DNA of 64,000 nucleotides. It comes from Dasypus novemcinctus. Its lineage: Eukaryota > Chordata > Mammalia > Cingulata > Dasypodidae. The notes under the pieces are model-generated. The model searched no databases. It was not told where the DNA came from and saw nothing but the letters and a program-made list of their open reading frames with translations. Shown here piece by piece: positions 1 to 11,211 of the stretch. Numbering within the stretch: position 1 is the first letter of the stretch; each line of letters opens with the position of its first letter. The stretch covers positions 154,443,169-154,507,168 of the forward strand of contig NC_080677.1 of the NCBI RefSeq assembly GCF_030445035.2, read 5' to 3'. Position numbers and translations under genes: made by a program.

Positions 1-353
1 TTGGTCTGTTGAGATCTTCTATTTCTTCTATAATCACTGTAGGTAGTTTGTGTATTTCTAGGAATTTATCCATTTCTAGGTTGTCTAATTTGTTGGTGTA
101 CAGTTGTCCATACTATCCTATTACAGTCCTTTTAAAATTTCTGTAGGGTTGGTAGTAATGCATCCCTTTTCATTTCTGATTTTAGTTATTTGTGTCCTCT
201 CTCTCTCTCTCTTTTTTTCCCCCCTTTGTCAGGCTAGCTAAACCTGTTGATTTTATTGGTGTTTTCAAAGAACTAACTTTTGGTTTTGTTGAGTCCCTCT
301 ATTTTTTATTCTTTATTTCATTTATATCCTCTCTCATCTTTGTTATTTCCTTC
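1..353 (-). mobile_element. L1 ORF2 fragment, antisense
   Basis: Read on the minus strand, this resembles the reverse-transcriptase part of mammalian LINE-1 ORF2. The plus strand shows the familiar antisense phrasing of that region (stretches such as TTTGGTTTTGTTGA and TCATTTATATC). The frame is broken by stops, so it is dead. It runs off the left edge of the window and stops exactly where a solo LTR begins at 354. Sequence after the LTR is L1 5' UTR rather than more ORF2, so ORF1 is missing or two L1 copies are involved. Confidence 0.75.
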
Positions 354-881
354 TGTAGCAGTTTGATATAGTTATGAATTCCAAAAATAGACATTGGATT
401 ATGTTTGTAAACTGTTCTATACCTGGGTGTCATTAAATTATGATTAGGGCTTTGATTGGGCCATATCAGTAGAGTGTTGAGCCCCAACCCCTTAGTGGTA
501 GGGACTCACAGATAAAAGGCATGGGAAAGGACAGAGTTTGAGGTTTTTTGATGTTGGAGTTTTGATGCTGGAATTTGATGCTGAAGTCTTAATCTGGGGC
601 CCCAGAAAGTAAGCACACAGAGGAAAGAAAAGCAAGCCCCAGGAAGAGAGGAACCCTGAGCCTGGAGAGAAGCAAGACCTGGGAGAAGAGGTACCCAGGA
701 TGCCTGAACCCTCACAGATGTTGGCAGCCATCTTGCTCCAACATGTGAAAATAGACTTTGGTGAGGGAAGTAACTTATAGTTTATGGCCTGGTATCTGTA
801 AGCTCCTACCCAAATAAATACCATTTATAAAAGGCAACAGGTTTCTGGTAATTTGTATCAGCACACCTTTAGCAAAATGTA
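354..881 (+). mobile_element. Solo LTR of an endogenous retrovirus (LTR copy 1)
   Basis: It starts TGTAGCAGTTTGATAT and ends near TTTAGCAAAATGTA. It is co-linear over its length with the LTR at 16201-16852: both contain ATGAATTCC, a GATTGGGCCAT block, ACTTTGGTGAGGGAA-like and AAATAAATA motifs, and a TTTGCATCAGCAC-like 3' end. The AAATAAATA about 60 bases before the end is a plausible polyadenylation signal. Flanking pentamers CCTTC and CTTTC are a possible imperfect TSD. No gag, pol or env sequence lies beside it, so it is probably a solo LTR. It separates two L1 pieces. Confidence 0.7.
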
Positions 882-1990
882 ACTTTCACTGTCTTTGCAA
901 ATTGGCTGTGCTTTGACTGGTGGTCTGCCTCAGAACTTAGATCTCCTACCAAGAAGATCAGCCCAAGGCAAATGCAATGTACAGGATCCCCTCTCCTTAC
1001 CTGAGCCTGCCTGGAGCCAGTGAGCCTTCTTCTTTTTGTGGGCTTGGGCTTGCTAGAGGCTTAGGAATCCCCCCATTTACAGTGCACAGGAATTTAAGTG
1101 ACCACTCCCTCAACTTCCTTTGAAATAGACTTTCACCTCCTCTTGGGTTCTCTCTTGAGTGACTTAATGCAGGTAGTATTTGCCCTAATTTTGCTTCAAC
1201 TTATTTGTTTTGACACTGTCCCAGCATCTGCAAGCCACTTCTCTGCCCTCTTGACAAACTCTGGGAAGGCCAGCCAGAGACAAGTTCCCTGGCTCAGTCT
1301 CTCAGACTTCCACCTGATAGATTGGCACTCACATACATGCTCCCCAGGATGCGCACAGGGCCATTCTGCTCCCTCTGAAACAGGGCCAAGAACCCACATT
1401 GGGAGCACAAGCTGGCTCTAGGAGAGCCCTGTTAGGGCAGCAAGAGCTTCTTCTATGGCTTTGGACCCTGCATTTTTAAAAATTCAACACTTGCCCAGTT
1501 AATGCAGCCCTTTAACTGTTTCCCTCTAGTTTTCAGGAAGGTTACTACTCTGAATATTCCTCTGTGTCCTTTGCCCACAGGGATTGGAACAATAGCCACC
1601 CTCAGAGCCAGCTCCCTCCCTATCTGGAGTTGCTGTTCAAAAGCAGGATCAGTGTTGAGACCACATACCCCTGGAGTCTGGAGGACAAGGTCTTCATGTC
1701 ACACTCTGGCTCCCGCAAGCTGTGCCAGGAGCCTGAGCTCCAGGCCCCACTGCTGCCTGCCATGAGGCTGGAGGAAGGGGAGTGGAAACTGCTGCTGGGA
1801 AGGTGAAAGTCACCAGTATTTATCACAAATTACCAGCCTCTTCCTCCTGCTCTTCTGTGGATGCTACACAGTGTTCCACTGGACTCCAGAATTTCAAAAT
1901 AGTTGATTCAGAGACTTCCTGTCAATTCGATAGCTGTTCTGTTGGAGGGACTGGTTCCTGGAGCTTCCTCCTCAGCCATCTTCCCACAAT
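882..1990 (-). mobile_element. L1 5' UTR, antisense
   Basis: This is a GC-richer block homologous along its length to 40345-41290. Shared landmarks in the same order are GTCTTTGCAAATTGGC, AGGTCAGCCCAAGG-like, the CTGGACTCCAG/CTGGCCTCCAG block and TGTTGGAGGGACTG/TGGTGGAGGGACTG. The copy at 40-41 kb is contiguous with antisense L1 ORF1, so this is the 5' UTR of a lineage L1, with its 5' end at about 1990. The terminal CAGCCATCTTCCC reads GGGAAGATGGCTG on the minus strand, like the YY1 site at the start of L1 promoters. Small ORFs here are incidental. Confidence 0.7.
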
Positions 1991-2540
1991 CCTCCTTTTC
2001 CTTATTCTTCATTTATTCCTCTGGTTTTGGACCATCCACCACAGGTGTTTGTCATCTGAATTTTGTGATCAACTGTTTCGTGTCTTCTCTCTCATCCTAT
2101 ATTGTAAACATTTTTTATGACAGAGACCATAGCCAAGTCCTGCTGTAGTGATAAGCATATCTGAAATATATATATGCACATATAAATATATATACATCTA
2201 TATCATCTCTTCTCTGACAGATAATCACCAACTACCATCTATGCCTGGTAGAGGAGGAGGTTCATGATTTCAAGCTGATAAAGGAAGAGATCACAGTTTG
2301 TTTAGAGCACTGAATAACCTGGCTCTAACCTGACAGAAACGCAGTGACGCTGATTTTTGTAATGAGATACCAGGCATCAGTGACTGGGTTGTAGTGGATT
2401 TGTGGATGACTATCATGCACCTGAGTCTTGGGACCTTTCTCAGGAAGATACATTTCCCACTTTGTCAAGGTAACCTGCTCCTTAGGCCTCAAAAAAGCCA
2501 GTCTCAAGAACTCAAGACTGAAATTGTCCTGTGTGATGTT
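1991..2540. other. Unassigned stretch with a TA/CA-rich microsatellite
   Basis: No gene or repeat family is recognised. Positions about 2162-2205 are a short (TA/CATA)n-like tract. The right part leads into an L1 3' end, and some of 2210-2540 may be L1 3' UTR that I could not align by eye. Confidence 0.4.
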
Positions 2541-2812
2541 GCCATGACAGTACAGGTCAGTATGTATTTTGTCATACCCACAAAATAGTGCGGGATAGAG
2601 TGTAAACTATAATGTAAAGTATAGTCCACAGTTAGTAGCAATTCTTCAATAAGTGTTCATCAATTGTAACAAATGTACCATACTAATGAAGGTTGTTGTG
2701 AATGTGGGAAAGTGTGGGAGGGGAAGGGTGGGCATATGGGAATCCCCTGTACTTTTTATGTAACATTTATGTAATCGAAAGCTTCTTTATAAATTAAAAA
2801 AAATAAAAGAAC
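2541..2812 (+). mobile_element. L1 3' UTR and tail
   Basis: The order of motifs is that of mammalian L1M-type 3' ends: TGTAAACTATAATGTAAA, CAGTTAGTAGCAATTCTTCA, GTTCATCAATTGTAACAAATG, a GGGAGGGGAAGGGTGG polypurine stretch, then CTTCTTTATAAATT and an A-rich tail. A related 3' end is at 42180-42460. The polypurine stretch is typical of L1 3' UTRs. Confidence 0.75.
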
Positions 2813-3094
2813 TAAAGACTGTTTTAATGATTATCACTAGTCAAAATCAGATGACTAAAGGGTAGATAGAAAGAAATCTCAGAAGACTACCAAAAAGATA
2901 CTTTAGACTTAAAAACACACTTAAGAATTAATTCCCCACTACCACCCCCAAAAAAAGGAAAAAAAAATTAGGAGACTTAATGTAACTTTGACTCAGAACA
3001 AAGACTGTCTGTAAGAATAAAGGTAGTTTTACAATACACACACATGCACAAGATTTTACAGAGTAAAATGAGATAAAAAGTATAAAGTGTAAAG
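2813..3094. other. Unassigned A/T-rich stretch
   Basis: Between two retroelements. A-rich, with a short CACACA run near 3041. No gene signal. Confidence 0.4.
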
Positions 3095-3150
3095 AGGGGC
3101 AGTGGATGTGGCTCAAGCAATTGGGCACCCGAGAGATAAAGGATTAGAGA
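3095..3150 (+). mobile_element. Truncated DAS-type SINE (tRNA head only)
   Basis: The sequence GGCAGTGGATGTGGCTCAA with AGCAATTGGGCACC matches the head of the DAS-SINEs elsewhere in the window. It stops after about 55 bases and ends in an A-rich tail. AAAAAGTATAAAGT lies on both sides (about 3076 and 3150), which supports one insertion event rather than a deletion remnant. Confidence 0.6.
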
Positions 3151-3440
3151 AAAAAGTATAAAGTATCTGTGCATGTTAACTGGCTGTCCAAGAGAAATGC
3201 TGATTATAATAAATAAAAAATGAAAACCCTATTCACTCAAGGAGTAAAAAAAATCTGGAAAGAATGTAAATATAGATCTAGGTAATAATTTTTCCAAGAT
3301 GAAATGTCAATGGGGAAAGATGACTTTTAAAAGTCATCCAAGTCATGAAGAAACAGAAATCAAAGTGAGATGGAATGATTACTTGAGGAATTTCTGAGTG
3401 GAGCCAACTATTGGTTTCTGCACAGGAATGATTGTGTTTT

Positions 3441-3858
3441 TTTAAAAAGATTTTTAAAGATGTATTTATTTCTCCTCCTCCCCGCCCCCCCTCCCACCAT
3501 TGTTTTCGCGCTCGCTGTCTGCTCTGTGTCCATTTGCTGTGTGCTCTTCTGTGTCTGCTTGTCTTCTCTTTAGGTGGCACCGGGAACCATCCTGGGTCCT
3601 TCTGGAGTGGGAGAGAGGTGCTCAATCTTTTGCTCCACCTCATCTCCCAGGTCTGCTGCATTTCTCATTGTCTCACCTCTGTGTCTCTTTGTGTTGCATC
3701 ATCTTGCTGCATCAGCTCTCTGCATGGGCTAACACTCTGTGTGGGCCAGCTCACCACGTGGGCTACCTTGCCTTCACCAGGAGGCCCCAGGAATCGAACC
3801 CTGGACCTCCTGTATAGTAGACAGGAGCCCAGTTGCTTGAGCCACATCTACTTCCTGC
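3441..3858 (-). mobile_element. DAS-type SINE (DAS-II-like)
   Basis: On the plus strand it opens with TTTAAAAAGA and a pyrimidine block (reverse of the A-rich tail) and closes with the tRNA-derived head, GGAATCGAACCCTGGACCTC, then GCTTGAGCCACAT. The B box lies in GAATCGAACCC. The TSD is AATGATTGTGTTTT / AATGATTGTGCTTTT (3427-3440 and 3859-3873). It shares a body with the copy at 27291-27681 (GGGAGAGAGGT block) that differs from the GC-rich DAS-III bodies. ORFs inside it are incidental. Confidence 0.85.
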
Positions 3859-4084
3859 AATGATTGTGCTTTTAGTGGCTGGGAAGGTCAACGTGGTAAG
3901 GTCATTACAGAAAATATTGCTGGATTGTTTTCAGAAAACTGGACAAAGTCCTGTGCCTAAGTAAGATAAAACTGAGATCAAATATTAAGCCCAAATGTCC
4001 AAATATACAACTTAACTTTATAAACCTAGCTTGGTACCAAAGGAGAGTGCCCAGTCTTTTCAAAGAGGGAGATTCATGAAGAAT

Positions 4085-4345
4085 TCGTTCGTTCATTCAT
4101 TCATTCAGCAAATAGTCTTGGTCTGCTTCCATGGGCCAGGCCCTTTCCTAAGTTCTTGGGATACTTTAAGGAACCAGATGGACACAAATCCCTGCCAAAT
4201 AACTTACATTCTAGTAGAACCGGACAACTAGCAAGCAAGCAATACCATAAATAAGTAAATTATATAACTTGTTAGAAGGGGATTACGTCTGTGGAAAAGT
4301 TGGGCAGGTCAGAGCAAGTGGAGCTGGAGAGGGGTGTGGTTTCCT
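4085..4345 (-). mobile_element. L2 fragment, antisense
   Basis: TTCATTCATTCATTCAGCAAA, CATGGGCCAGGCCC and TTACATTCTAGTAG are in the order of the antisense 3' part of LINE-2, continued by AATAAGTAAATTATATA. Old and diverged, with no coding capacity. Confidence 0.75.
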
Positions 4346-5084
4346 GGTCTACCTGCCGTGGTCTCCCCTGTGCTCCTGGACGGGCCCCCTAGGAGGGCCT
4401 CAGCCCAGCAGGGGCACAGGAACGTCTAGAAAATGACTGATTTTAGCTACTCGGTAATTTGGTTTGGTTTGAAGCAGGTGTCATAGCAGAAAGTAAGCTG
4501 TATAATGCTCATAAAAGAAACATATAGTCTTTTACAAATGCCATAATAAACAAAATCTGTGAGGTGATGTCTTCCACTAATCGAATCCCTAACACCTGTT
4601 TCCTTTATTTACCTTACTTGTGTTTTTCATTATTAAATACTATCTCAATGCTGTTTTAAAGCAAAATAATTGAACATATGTGCAGTTTTAATCATAAAAC
4701 ATTTACATTCTTTCCTTCAGTGTTAATGAAGATGTAATCGTCTATGTTTGTCTGTTGAAGAAAATAGGGATAATTTATTTAACTAACAAATGAAATAGGT
4801 ACAGCGCACCCGTTTGCTCAGGGGGCTGGAGAACATGAAATGATTTAGTAATTTAGGAGTGGGCTGGGGACCTTTGTCTTCACATATCTTTTGCTTAGCT
4901 CTTTTAATGAAACCCAACTCTAGTATTACTGCATTAATATTCCCACTAGGGGTCATTGTCAATGACACTTAAATTCCAAACCAAATAGTCCAATGAACTC
5001 TCTACTTTTCTCAACCCTTGAAACATCATTGGAATGAGGAAAGTAATGTGTTATGACTAAACTTCACTAGTAATATTTTAAAGA
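4346..5084. other. Unassigned unique-looking sequence
   Basis: No repeat family or gene recognised. Mostly A/T-rich after 4440, with one GC-richer patch at 4320-4430. Confidence 0.4.
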
Positions 5085-5215
5085 CCTTCATGCTCTTTAC
5101 CCATTAAAATCTCACTTGATCCTCACAATAGTACTGTGAGGTCAAAAAGATTCTTTGGAAACAGGCTCAGAAAGATTTGACCATGGGCAGTAACCTAGGT
5201 GGGATAAAGGTGGAG
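5085..5215 (-). mobile_element. MIR fragment, antisense
   Basis: TCACTTGATCCTCACAATAG, TACTGTGAGGTCA and GAAACAGGCTCAGAAAG follow the antisense order of the MIR SINE core. Diverged. Confidence 0.55.
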
Positions 5216-6653
5216 GGAAGATGAGAATACTATCCTGTCCCAAGGGGGAAAAGGTCTAAGATGTGTTCAAGTGATATGGTTTTGTTCTGAGGACTGAAAA
5301 AATAAGAAGGCTTAGCCAATCTAGATATCAACCTGTGTCGTTAGATAAGTGCCACCATTTAATAACTAGACGCCTTTCCTCTTGGTAGCCAGCTGCTCAG
5401 TTCAGCTCAGCTCAGCTCACTCTTGCTCTTCTTCTCAGGAGGGTAGGAACAGAACTGTTGTAATCTCCATTGAGGGAAGCAACCAAGTATGTATAAGAAT
5501 TTTAGCAGGTTTATTTTTAAATGTTACACTTCGGCTTCCAGCTGTAAAAAATTTTTTAAATGTGAAACAATGTCTCTTGTAAGTCTTATTAATCCATGAT
5601 TGTTTCAGTGAAAATTAAAATTAAAGCCAATTTTTTACTACTTTATATGTAATTTATGGATCAAGCCAAAATTTTAGACTTCAAAACTGTAAAATGTTCC
5701 AGTTCCAATACACATATTATTACAGAAGTAGAATTGCTAAATACTGGGATATTTTTGTCTTTTACTAATGAGTGTCTGAAACATTAACTGCTACAGGTTT
5801 TGCTTCAGCTCTCTTTTTCCAACTTGGTTGTTAACTAAGCTTATAAAGGAATAACCTATCATGTTATGTTTTATGAAACAGTGACAATAAAAAAAATACT
5901 ATACTTGAAATCTACAGAGGATTTTTTTGCTGTTGTTGCTTGAAATTTTTCTTGGAGGGAAGTTTTGTTTTTTTGTTTTGTTTTGTTTTGTTTTTGGTGT
6001 GTTTACTAAGGAATTAGTAACTCTGTTTAATTATGTATTGAATAATGGGATGAAATTTAGCATTATCCAAGAGAAGTGCTCCAACCCACTCCTGGGTGAA
6101 AAACATTTCATTATTTACAGAATATCTCTAAAGACTGGATTAGCTCTACATCGGAAAGTTAAGATGATACATAAACTGTCCCCAAAAGTTGTATTTCTTT
6201 TTTTTTTTTTTAAGGTTTCCCAGTAAGGAGACTTACAACCTCATTCTAGATTTTTACAGGTTTATTAGTATATACTTCCTAATTGTCCAAATGGCTTGCA
6301 GCTTTTGGGTTTTGGGATTTCGTTCCTGTTTTTCTCCTTTGTGGCTCCTTAACTAGCAATATAGCAATAAGGCAAGGTGAGCGCCTCTGCTTATCCTCTG
6401 GACCGCACAGCCTCTCCGCCACTCAAGGCCTCAGTCCTGAAATCATCTTCCGTGCAGGCATTCCTTCAGTACACACGTGTGCTGTCATATTATGAAAGCC
6501 AGTGGTTTTTTTTCACTCCTCATTTAACTTGGGATATCAAGTCCTCACAGGGATCCCCTTTCCTCTTTGAAATACTTTCTTCACTTGGCTTTTAGGACAC
6601 CATCCTTTCCTGATTTTCCTAATCCTTTTCTAGCTACTCCTTTTCAAGCCTTG
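5216..6653. other. Unassigned stretch, contains (TTTTG)n
   Basis: No gene recognised. A (TTTTG)n simple repeat lies at about 5963-5995. A short CAGCT repeat (AGTTCAGCTCAGCTCAGCTC) is at about 5399-5418, followed by a pyrimidine-rich acceptor-like TTCTTCTCAG ending at 5438. The rest is A/T-rich. Confidence 0.4.
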
Positions 6654-6874
6654 TTTTTTTTTTTAAGGTACCAGGGCCAGGGATTGGAACCTCATATGTA
6701 GGAAGCTGGCACTCAACCACTGAGCCACATCAGCAACCCTGGGTTGGTTTTTTCATTTGTTTCGCTTGGTTTTTGTTGTGTTGTTGTTTGTTTGTTTAGG
6801 AGGCACTGGGAACTGAACCTGGGACCTCCCATGTGAAAAGTAGGTGCTTAACCACTTGAGCCACATCCACTCCC
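6654..6874 (-). mobile_element. DAS-I-like SINE, head-to-tail dimer
   Basis: Two tRNA-like heads in the same direction lie in 220 bases. The plus strand shows GGGATTGGAACCTCATATG, then CACTGAGCCACAT at 6716-6728, and again GAACCTGGGACCTCCCATG, then CACTTGAGCCACAT at 6852-6865. A TTTG-rich linker separates them. Flanks CAAGCCTT and CAAGGCTT may be the TSD. It could also be two successive insertions. Confidence 0.7.
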
Positions 6875-6889
6875 CAAGGCTTTCTTACT

Positions 6890-7710
6890 TATTCCTCTGC
6901 TGCTTTCCCCAAACACCAAATGTTAGAGTGCATGGGCTGCATCCTTGGATGTCTTTTGTCTCTGCCTACATGCCTTCCCAAAGTGGTCCTATCCATTTTT
7001 AGAGCTCTAGATTCTCATCTGTATTCCAGTGCCTCCCAAATAAATATCTCCAGCCTGGACTTAATCCCTAAACTCCAGGCCTATATTTTCAATGGTTTAT
7101 TTGGCTTCTCCACTTGGATGGCTAATAGACATTGCAAATGTACACTGCCCTGAACAGAGCTTCTGGTGTCATCCCCAACCTCAAACCTGCTCCCTCTGCC
7201 ATCCCAATCTATTTCAAATAATGGCAGTTCCATCCTTCTGAATGCTCAGGTCAAAAGCATGAAGTTAATCTTGACTCCTCTCTTTTCTCTTAAGCACTTC
7301 ATTCAATCTTTCAGAAAATTCATATGTTCTGCTATCAAAATACAGCCCGAATTTGACCCTTGTTCCTCAGCTCTCCTGCTGCCATTCTGGACCCAACCAT
7401 CACAGCACACCTGGATTCTTACAACCGCCTCCAATGGATTTCCCTGTTTCCCTTGTCACCCTCCAGCCTGCTCTCGACAGAGCAACCAGAGATGGCAGCT
7501 CATGGCCTGCTCAGAGCCTTCGGATAGCCTTCCCTCTCAAAGCGGGAAAGCCCCAGTCCTTGGGTGGTCTCTAGGGCCCATGGGATGCGCCCCTGCCTAG
7601 CTTTGCAACCTCACCTCCTGAAGACCTCACCCTTCTCTGCATTCTGGCCGCATCAGCCTCCTCATTGTTCCTCGAATATGCCAGGCATGTTCCTGCCTCA
7701 GAGCTGGGGT
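6890..7710 (+). mobile_element. L2 ORF2 3' part, sense
   Basis: The sequence follows the LINE-2 ORF2 C-terminal region: TTAATCTTGACTCCTC, then the CCCGAATTTGACC-type line, then CCTCATTGTTCCTCGAATAT and GCCTCAGAGCTGG. Reading frames of 144 and 73 codons here are remnants of, or shadows to, the L2 frame and do not look like a cellular gene. Confidence 0.65.
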
Positions 7711-8004
7711 TAGACGCAAGGCTTTCAGATTCTAAAGCCTATTCCTAAGTCTAAATGATTTAATAGAGACCCTCCAGACAGCCTCATCAGAATATTCGCG
7801 TACCTTAATTAGATACTAAATGTTTAAATGCCCTTACTAGATGGGATTCTAAACATAGTGTTTCATTTTGTTTGGCTGTTTCTCAAAATATGATACAAAC
7901 AATTATGGTACTAAAAAGGAAAAGATGTAACAGAGTTCTGAGATGTCTGATATATTCAGACTAATTATGAATAATTAAACAAAAAACATCTAAATACCAT
8001 CAAC
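7711..8004. other. Unassigned A/T-rich stretch
   Basis: No gene or repeat recognised. Confidence 0.4.
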
Positions 8005-8185
8005 AAACCTGTTTTATTTAGTATCTGTCATATGCCAGCATTTACTATGACCCCAGACATATCCAGCTCCATGTTAGGGGTATACAGTAGTACAGTGGTG
8101 AATGAGATAGTGAGAGAGGGAGGGAGGGAGAAGGAATGGAAGGGAGGAAAGGAGAAGGAGGGGAAGGGAATAGAGAAACTGGAGA
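8005..8185 (-). mobile_element. Possible L2 scrap followed by a GGGA-rich tract
   Basis: TTTAGTATCTGTCATATGCCAG and CCATGTTAGGGGTATACAGTA resemble antisense L2 3' sequence. From 8107 to 8185 the plus strand is almost pure purine (GAGGGAGGGAGGGAGAAGG and similar), a simple-sequence tract. Confidence 0.45.
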
Positions 8186-8584
8186 AGACTCAGGTGACTT
8201 TGCAAAAGGGGCTCTAAGCATCACAAGAAAGGTGACTTTGTCCAAAAAGGAATATAATATATACCTTAAATATGTCTGGATTTTTATTAACATAGTAGAA
8301 TTTACTTATCCAAGCACGTTTTACATTGAATGGAACGATGCTGAAATTACCCAAAAACTCTTTGGAACTTGTTATTTTGGAAGAGTGTTCGGAGTCAGGT
8401 TATAAGCTCAAATGACTTAAAAGCAATCTTATTATTTAATAATCATATCATTTTTTATTTTCCTCAAAAGGAATTACCCAATTTGATTACTTATAGCAGA
8501 TGTGATGTTTCATAAAAGTCAAATTCACCTCTAGATGATGGTTTGCTAGCTCTAGAGACATTCAGAAAATCATGGTTCAAACTT
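8186..8584. other. Unassigned A/T-rich stretch
   Basis: No gene or repeat recognised. Confidence 0.4.
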
Positions 8585-8960
8585 TGAAACATTCGTCCTT
8601 CCATCTTATCTTTCATCATTTCCCCCAACTCATCCCATGTGCTGTGCTCCAGCTAACTGTGCTTTTGTTTCTTCTGATTGTTCTTCCTGGAATACCTTCT
8701 TTGAATGCCCCTCATCCTATGTGGCCTCATTTTACCCACTAAAGCTGGAAACCTCATTCATCCTCCCATCAGAAAATAATATTTCCCTTCTCAGAACTTA
8801 TATAGTAATCTATCTTTATCTTTCTTAAGAGACGTAATACTTTCTTCAATTGTATTATCTGCTATTCAACCATAAAATTAAAGGGTCTTGTCCTATTTAT
8901 TTTTGTTACCTTTATCATGCCAGTATCATGCATTTCAAAGTCTTGGAAGTCTTGTTCATA
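8585..8960 (+). mobile_element. L2 3' region, sense
   Basis: Order and content follow the LINE-2 3' part: TGTGCTCCAGCTAAC, GTTCTTCCTGGAATACCTTC, TGTGGCCTCATTTTACC, then an A/T-rich terminal part. Diverged, non-coding. Confidence 0.55.
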
Positions 8961-9239
8961 GCAACTCAACTACTACTAGACAATTGAGGTGGCACAACAG
9001 TTGGGCAGTGACATTTGCTAACCCCCTTCAGCTTTCCCAGTAAGTAGAATAATTATTTGAGGACAGAAATGGATAAAAGTGTTTCATTGTCTCATTTAAA
9101 AATAATTTCATCCCTAAGACTAAATGCCATGAAGAACAATTTTAATGGGGTTCAGAAAGTAAAGGAAAAGGCATTGAGGATAAGACCTAATATGAGATGT
9201 ACACTGCTACACAGAAAACCATAAAACATTACTGAAAGT
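8961..9239. other. Unassigned stretch
   Basis: No gene or repeat recognised in this short A/T-rich interval. Confidence 0.4.
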
Positions 9240-10745
9240 ATAGAAGTCCTAAATAAATATGTGTGCATTTAAAGATTCAATATTGTGAAGCTCTCACTTC
9301 TTCCCAAATTGATGGGTTTATGCACTGAAACAATCCTAATAAAATTCCATCAGGTTTTTATGAAAAATGACAAGGTAATTCTAAAATTTATATGAAGAAA
9401 GCAAGGGACCAAGAATAATTGCTAAGACAGTTTTGAACAAGAAAAGGAACTATGGAGGAATCCATCTAACAAATAGCAATATTTATCATAAAACAAGATA
9501 GTTAATAGTGTGTATTGACAAAAGGATTGACAAAAAGACCAATGGACCAGAAAGAAGAGTTGAAAATTGGATTCAAATACATGTACAGTCTCGATATATG
9601 TCGGGAGGCATCTTTGCATAAATGGTGGTGTCAGTTTGCCATTCATGAGGTAAAAGATGAAACCTGACCCTCCCCCCCATACCATATACACAGATCCATG
9701 ATACAAACATGAAATGTAAAACAATAAATCTTCTGGAAAATGAAATGGAAGATTGTTTTCTGGGCATTGGGATGAGCAAAGGTTTCTTAAAGAGAACATT
9801 AAAAGCAATATCTTAAAAAAAAAGAAAATTGAGAAGACTACTTTAGAATTAAGAACTTCCAGTCACTTGGAGAAATCATTAAGAGAGCGACAATGAAGGC
9901 CACAGAGGAGAAGATGCTTTTTTCCACCTGTATCACCAAGAAAGGACTCATATCCAAAATATATGCAGAACTCCCTTTGCCCCTTTGCCCCTGTACTTCC
10001 CCATCCCTACTTCCCAGAATTAAGAAAAAGACAACCAAATAGAAAAGTGGGCAGGAGACTTAAACAAGCATTTCACAAAAAAGGAATCCGAATGTCCATT
10101 AAAGATATGGAAAACTGACATCAATTCTGTTCAGGGTAATGCAAATTAAAACCACAAAGAGATACCACTTCATATCCACCAGAATGGCTACATATAAAAG
10201 ACTGACAGTCCTAAGTGGAGAGGATGGGGTGCAAAGGATATTCCTATATTGCTCATAGGATTGTAAATTGATCCTGGTAGTTTAGAAAACTATTTGGTGT
10301 TGTCTACTAAGCTGAGAAGTCTCATACCTTATGGCCCAATAATTCCATTTCTAGGTGGAAATGCATTTGTACGTGCACATGCACCAAAAGACCTGCATGA
10401 GAATCTTTATAGCAGCATATATGTAAACAGCAGAGTAAAACGGCCATTGAAACAATGAAAATGAACCGACTGTGATTCTATTCATTTGAAGTTCAAAACT
10501 CGACAAAACTAACCTCTGGTGATAAAAATTAAAATATTGGTTCCCTTTCAGGTGGAGGGAAAGTTTAGGTATGGGAAAGGTCCAGAGGGGGGTTTTAGGG
10601 TGCTGGTGATGTTCTATTTCTTGACCGGGATGGTGGCTATAAAGGTGTTGCCGTTATGATAATTCATTGGGTATATGAAGTTACACTTACAATTTACACC
10701 TTAATATATGTTATCTTCATTTATTTTTAGAACATTTTTAAAAAT
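9240..10745 (+). mobile_element. L1M-type ORF2 3' part and 3' UTR, 5'-truncated
   Basis: Sense-strand L1 ORF2 landmarks appear in order: AAGCAAGGGACCAAGAATAA, the GATCCATGATACAAAC region, AACCACAAAGAGATACCACT with CACCAGAATGGCTA, CCAATAATTCCATTTCTAGG, and an L1 3' UTR running to about 10745. Many stops and indels make it a dead copy. The 5' end is missing, as expected for a truncated insertion. Confidence 0.75.
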
Positions 10746-11211
10746 TCCCATTGTAATACAACAACTCTTACTCATTAGGTATCTTTTTTTTTTTTTTAGC
10801 CTATTTTGTCAATTGACATTTCTGTTACATGTGCTACAATTGTTGGGAAAGGTATTATAAGAAGTAATAAATAAGTGGAATCTTGGGAAATCATACCATG
10901 TCCCTAAAAATGACTGGATATTTTAAGGTAGCAAGTATAGGAAGAAAGTTTTAAGAGGCACTTTTTCAAGTAGATGCTTTAAAAAAATAATACTTTTTAA
11001 GTTAATAATTCTTCTATGGTTCCAGCCATTTGTCTATGCCTAGATTTTTCAATACATGTAAAATAGATATAGTTTTTAAAAAATGAAATGTGATCATACA
11101 TTGCATATTATTTTGTGATTTCTTTAAATACCTAACATATATTTTGAAATTCTTACTGTGTATTCATTTTATTTATTTTTTCATATTTTCTTGCCTTTTT
11201 TTCTATTTTTT
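10746..11211. other. Unassigned A/T-rich stretch
   Basis: A/T-rich with several T runs. Part of 11000-11180 may be old L1 3' UTR, but I could not align it confidently. Confidence 0.35.

Noticed and set aside
3278..3863. ORFs of 105-143 codons
   Set aside because: They lie over or across a DAS-SINE and end at its edges. The similar ORFs over other SINEs (27.3, 28.5, 50.7, 58.1 and 61.4 kb) are likewise shadows.
7166..7600. 144-codon ORF
   Set aside because: It lies in L2 ORF2-derived sequence and is better explained as an L2 remnant.
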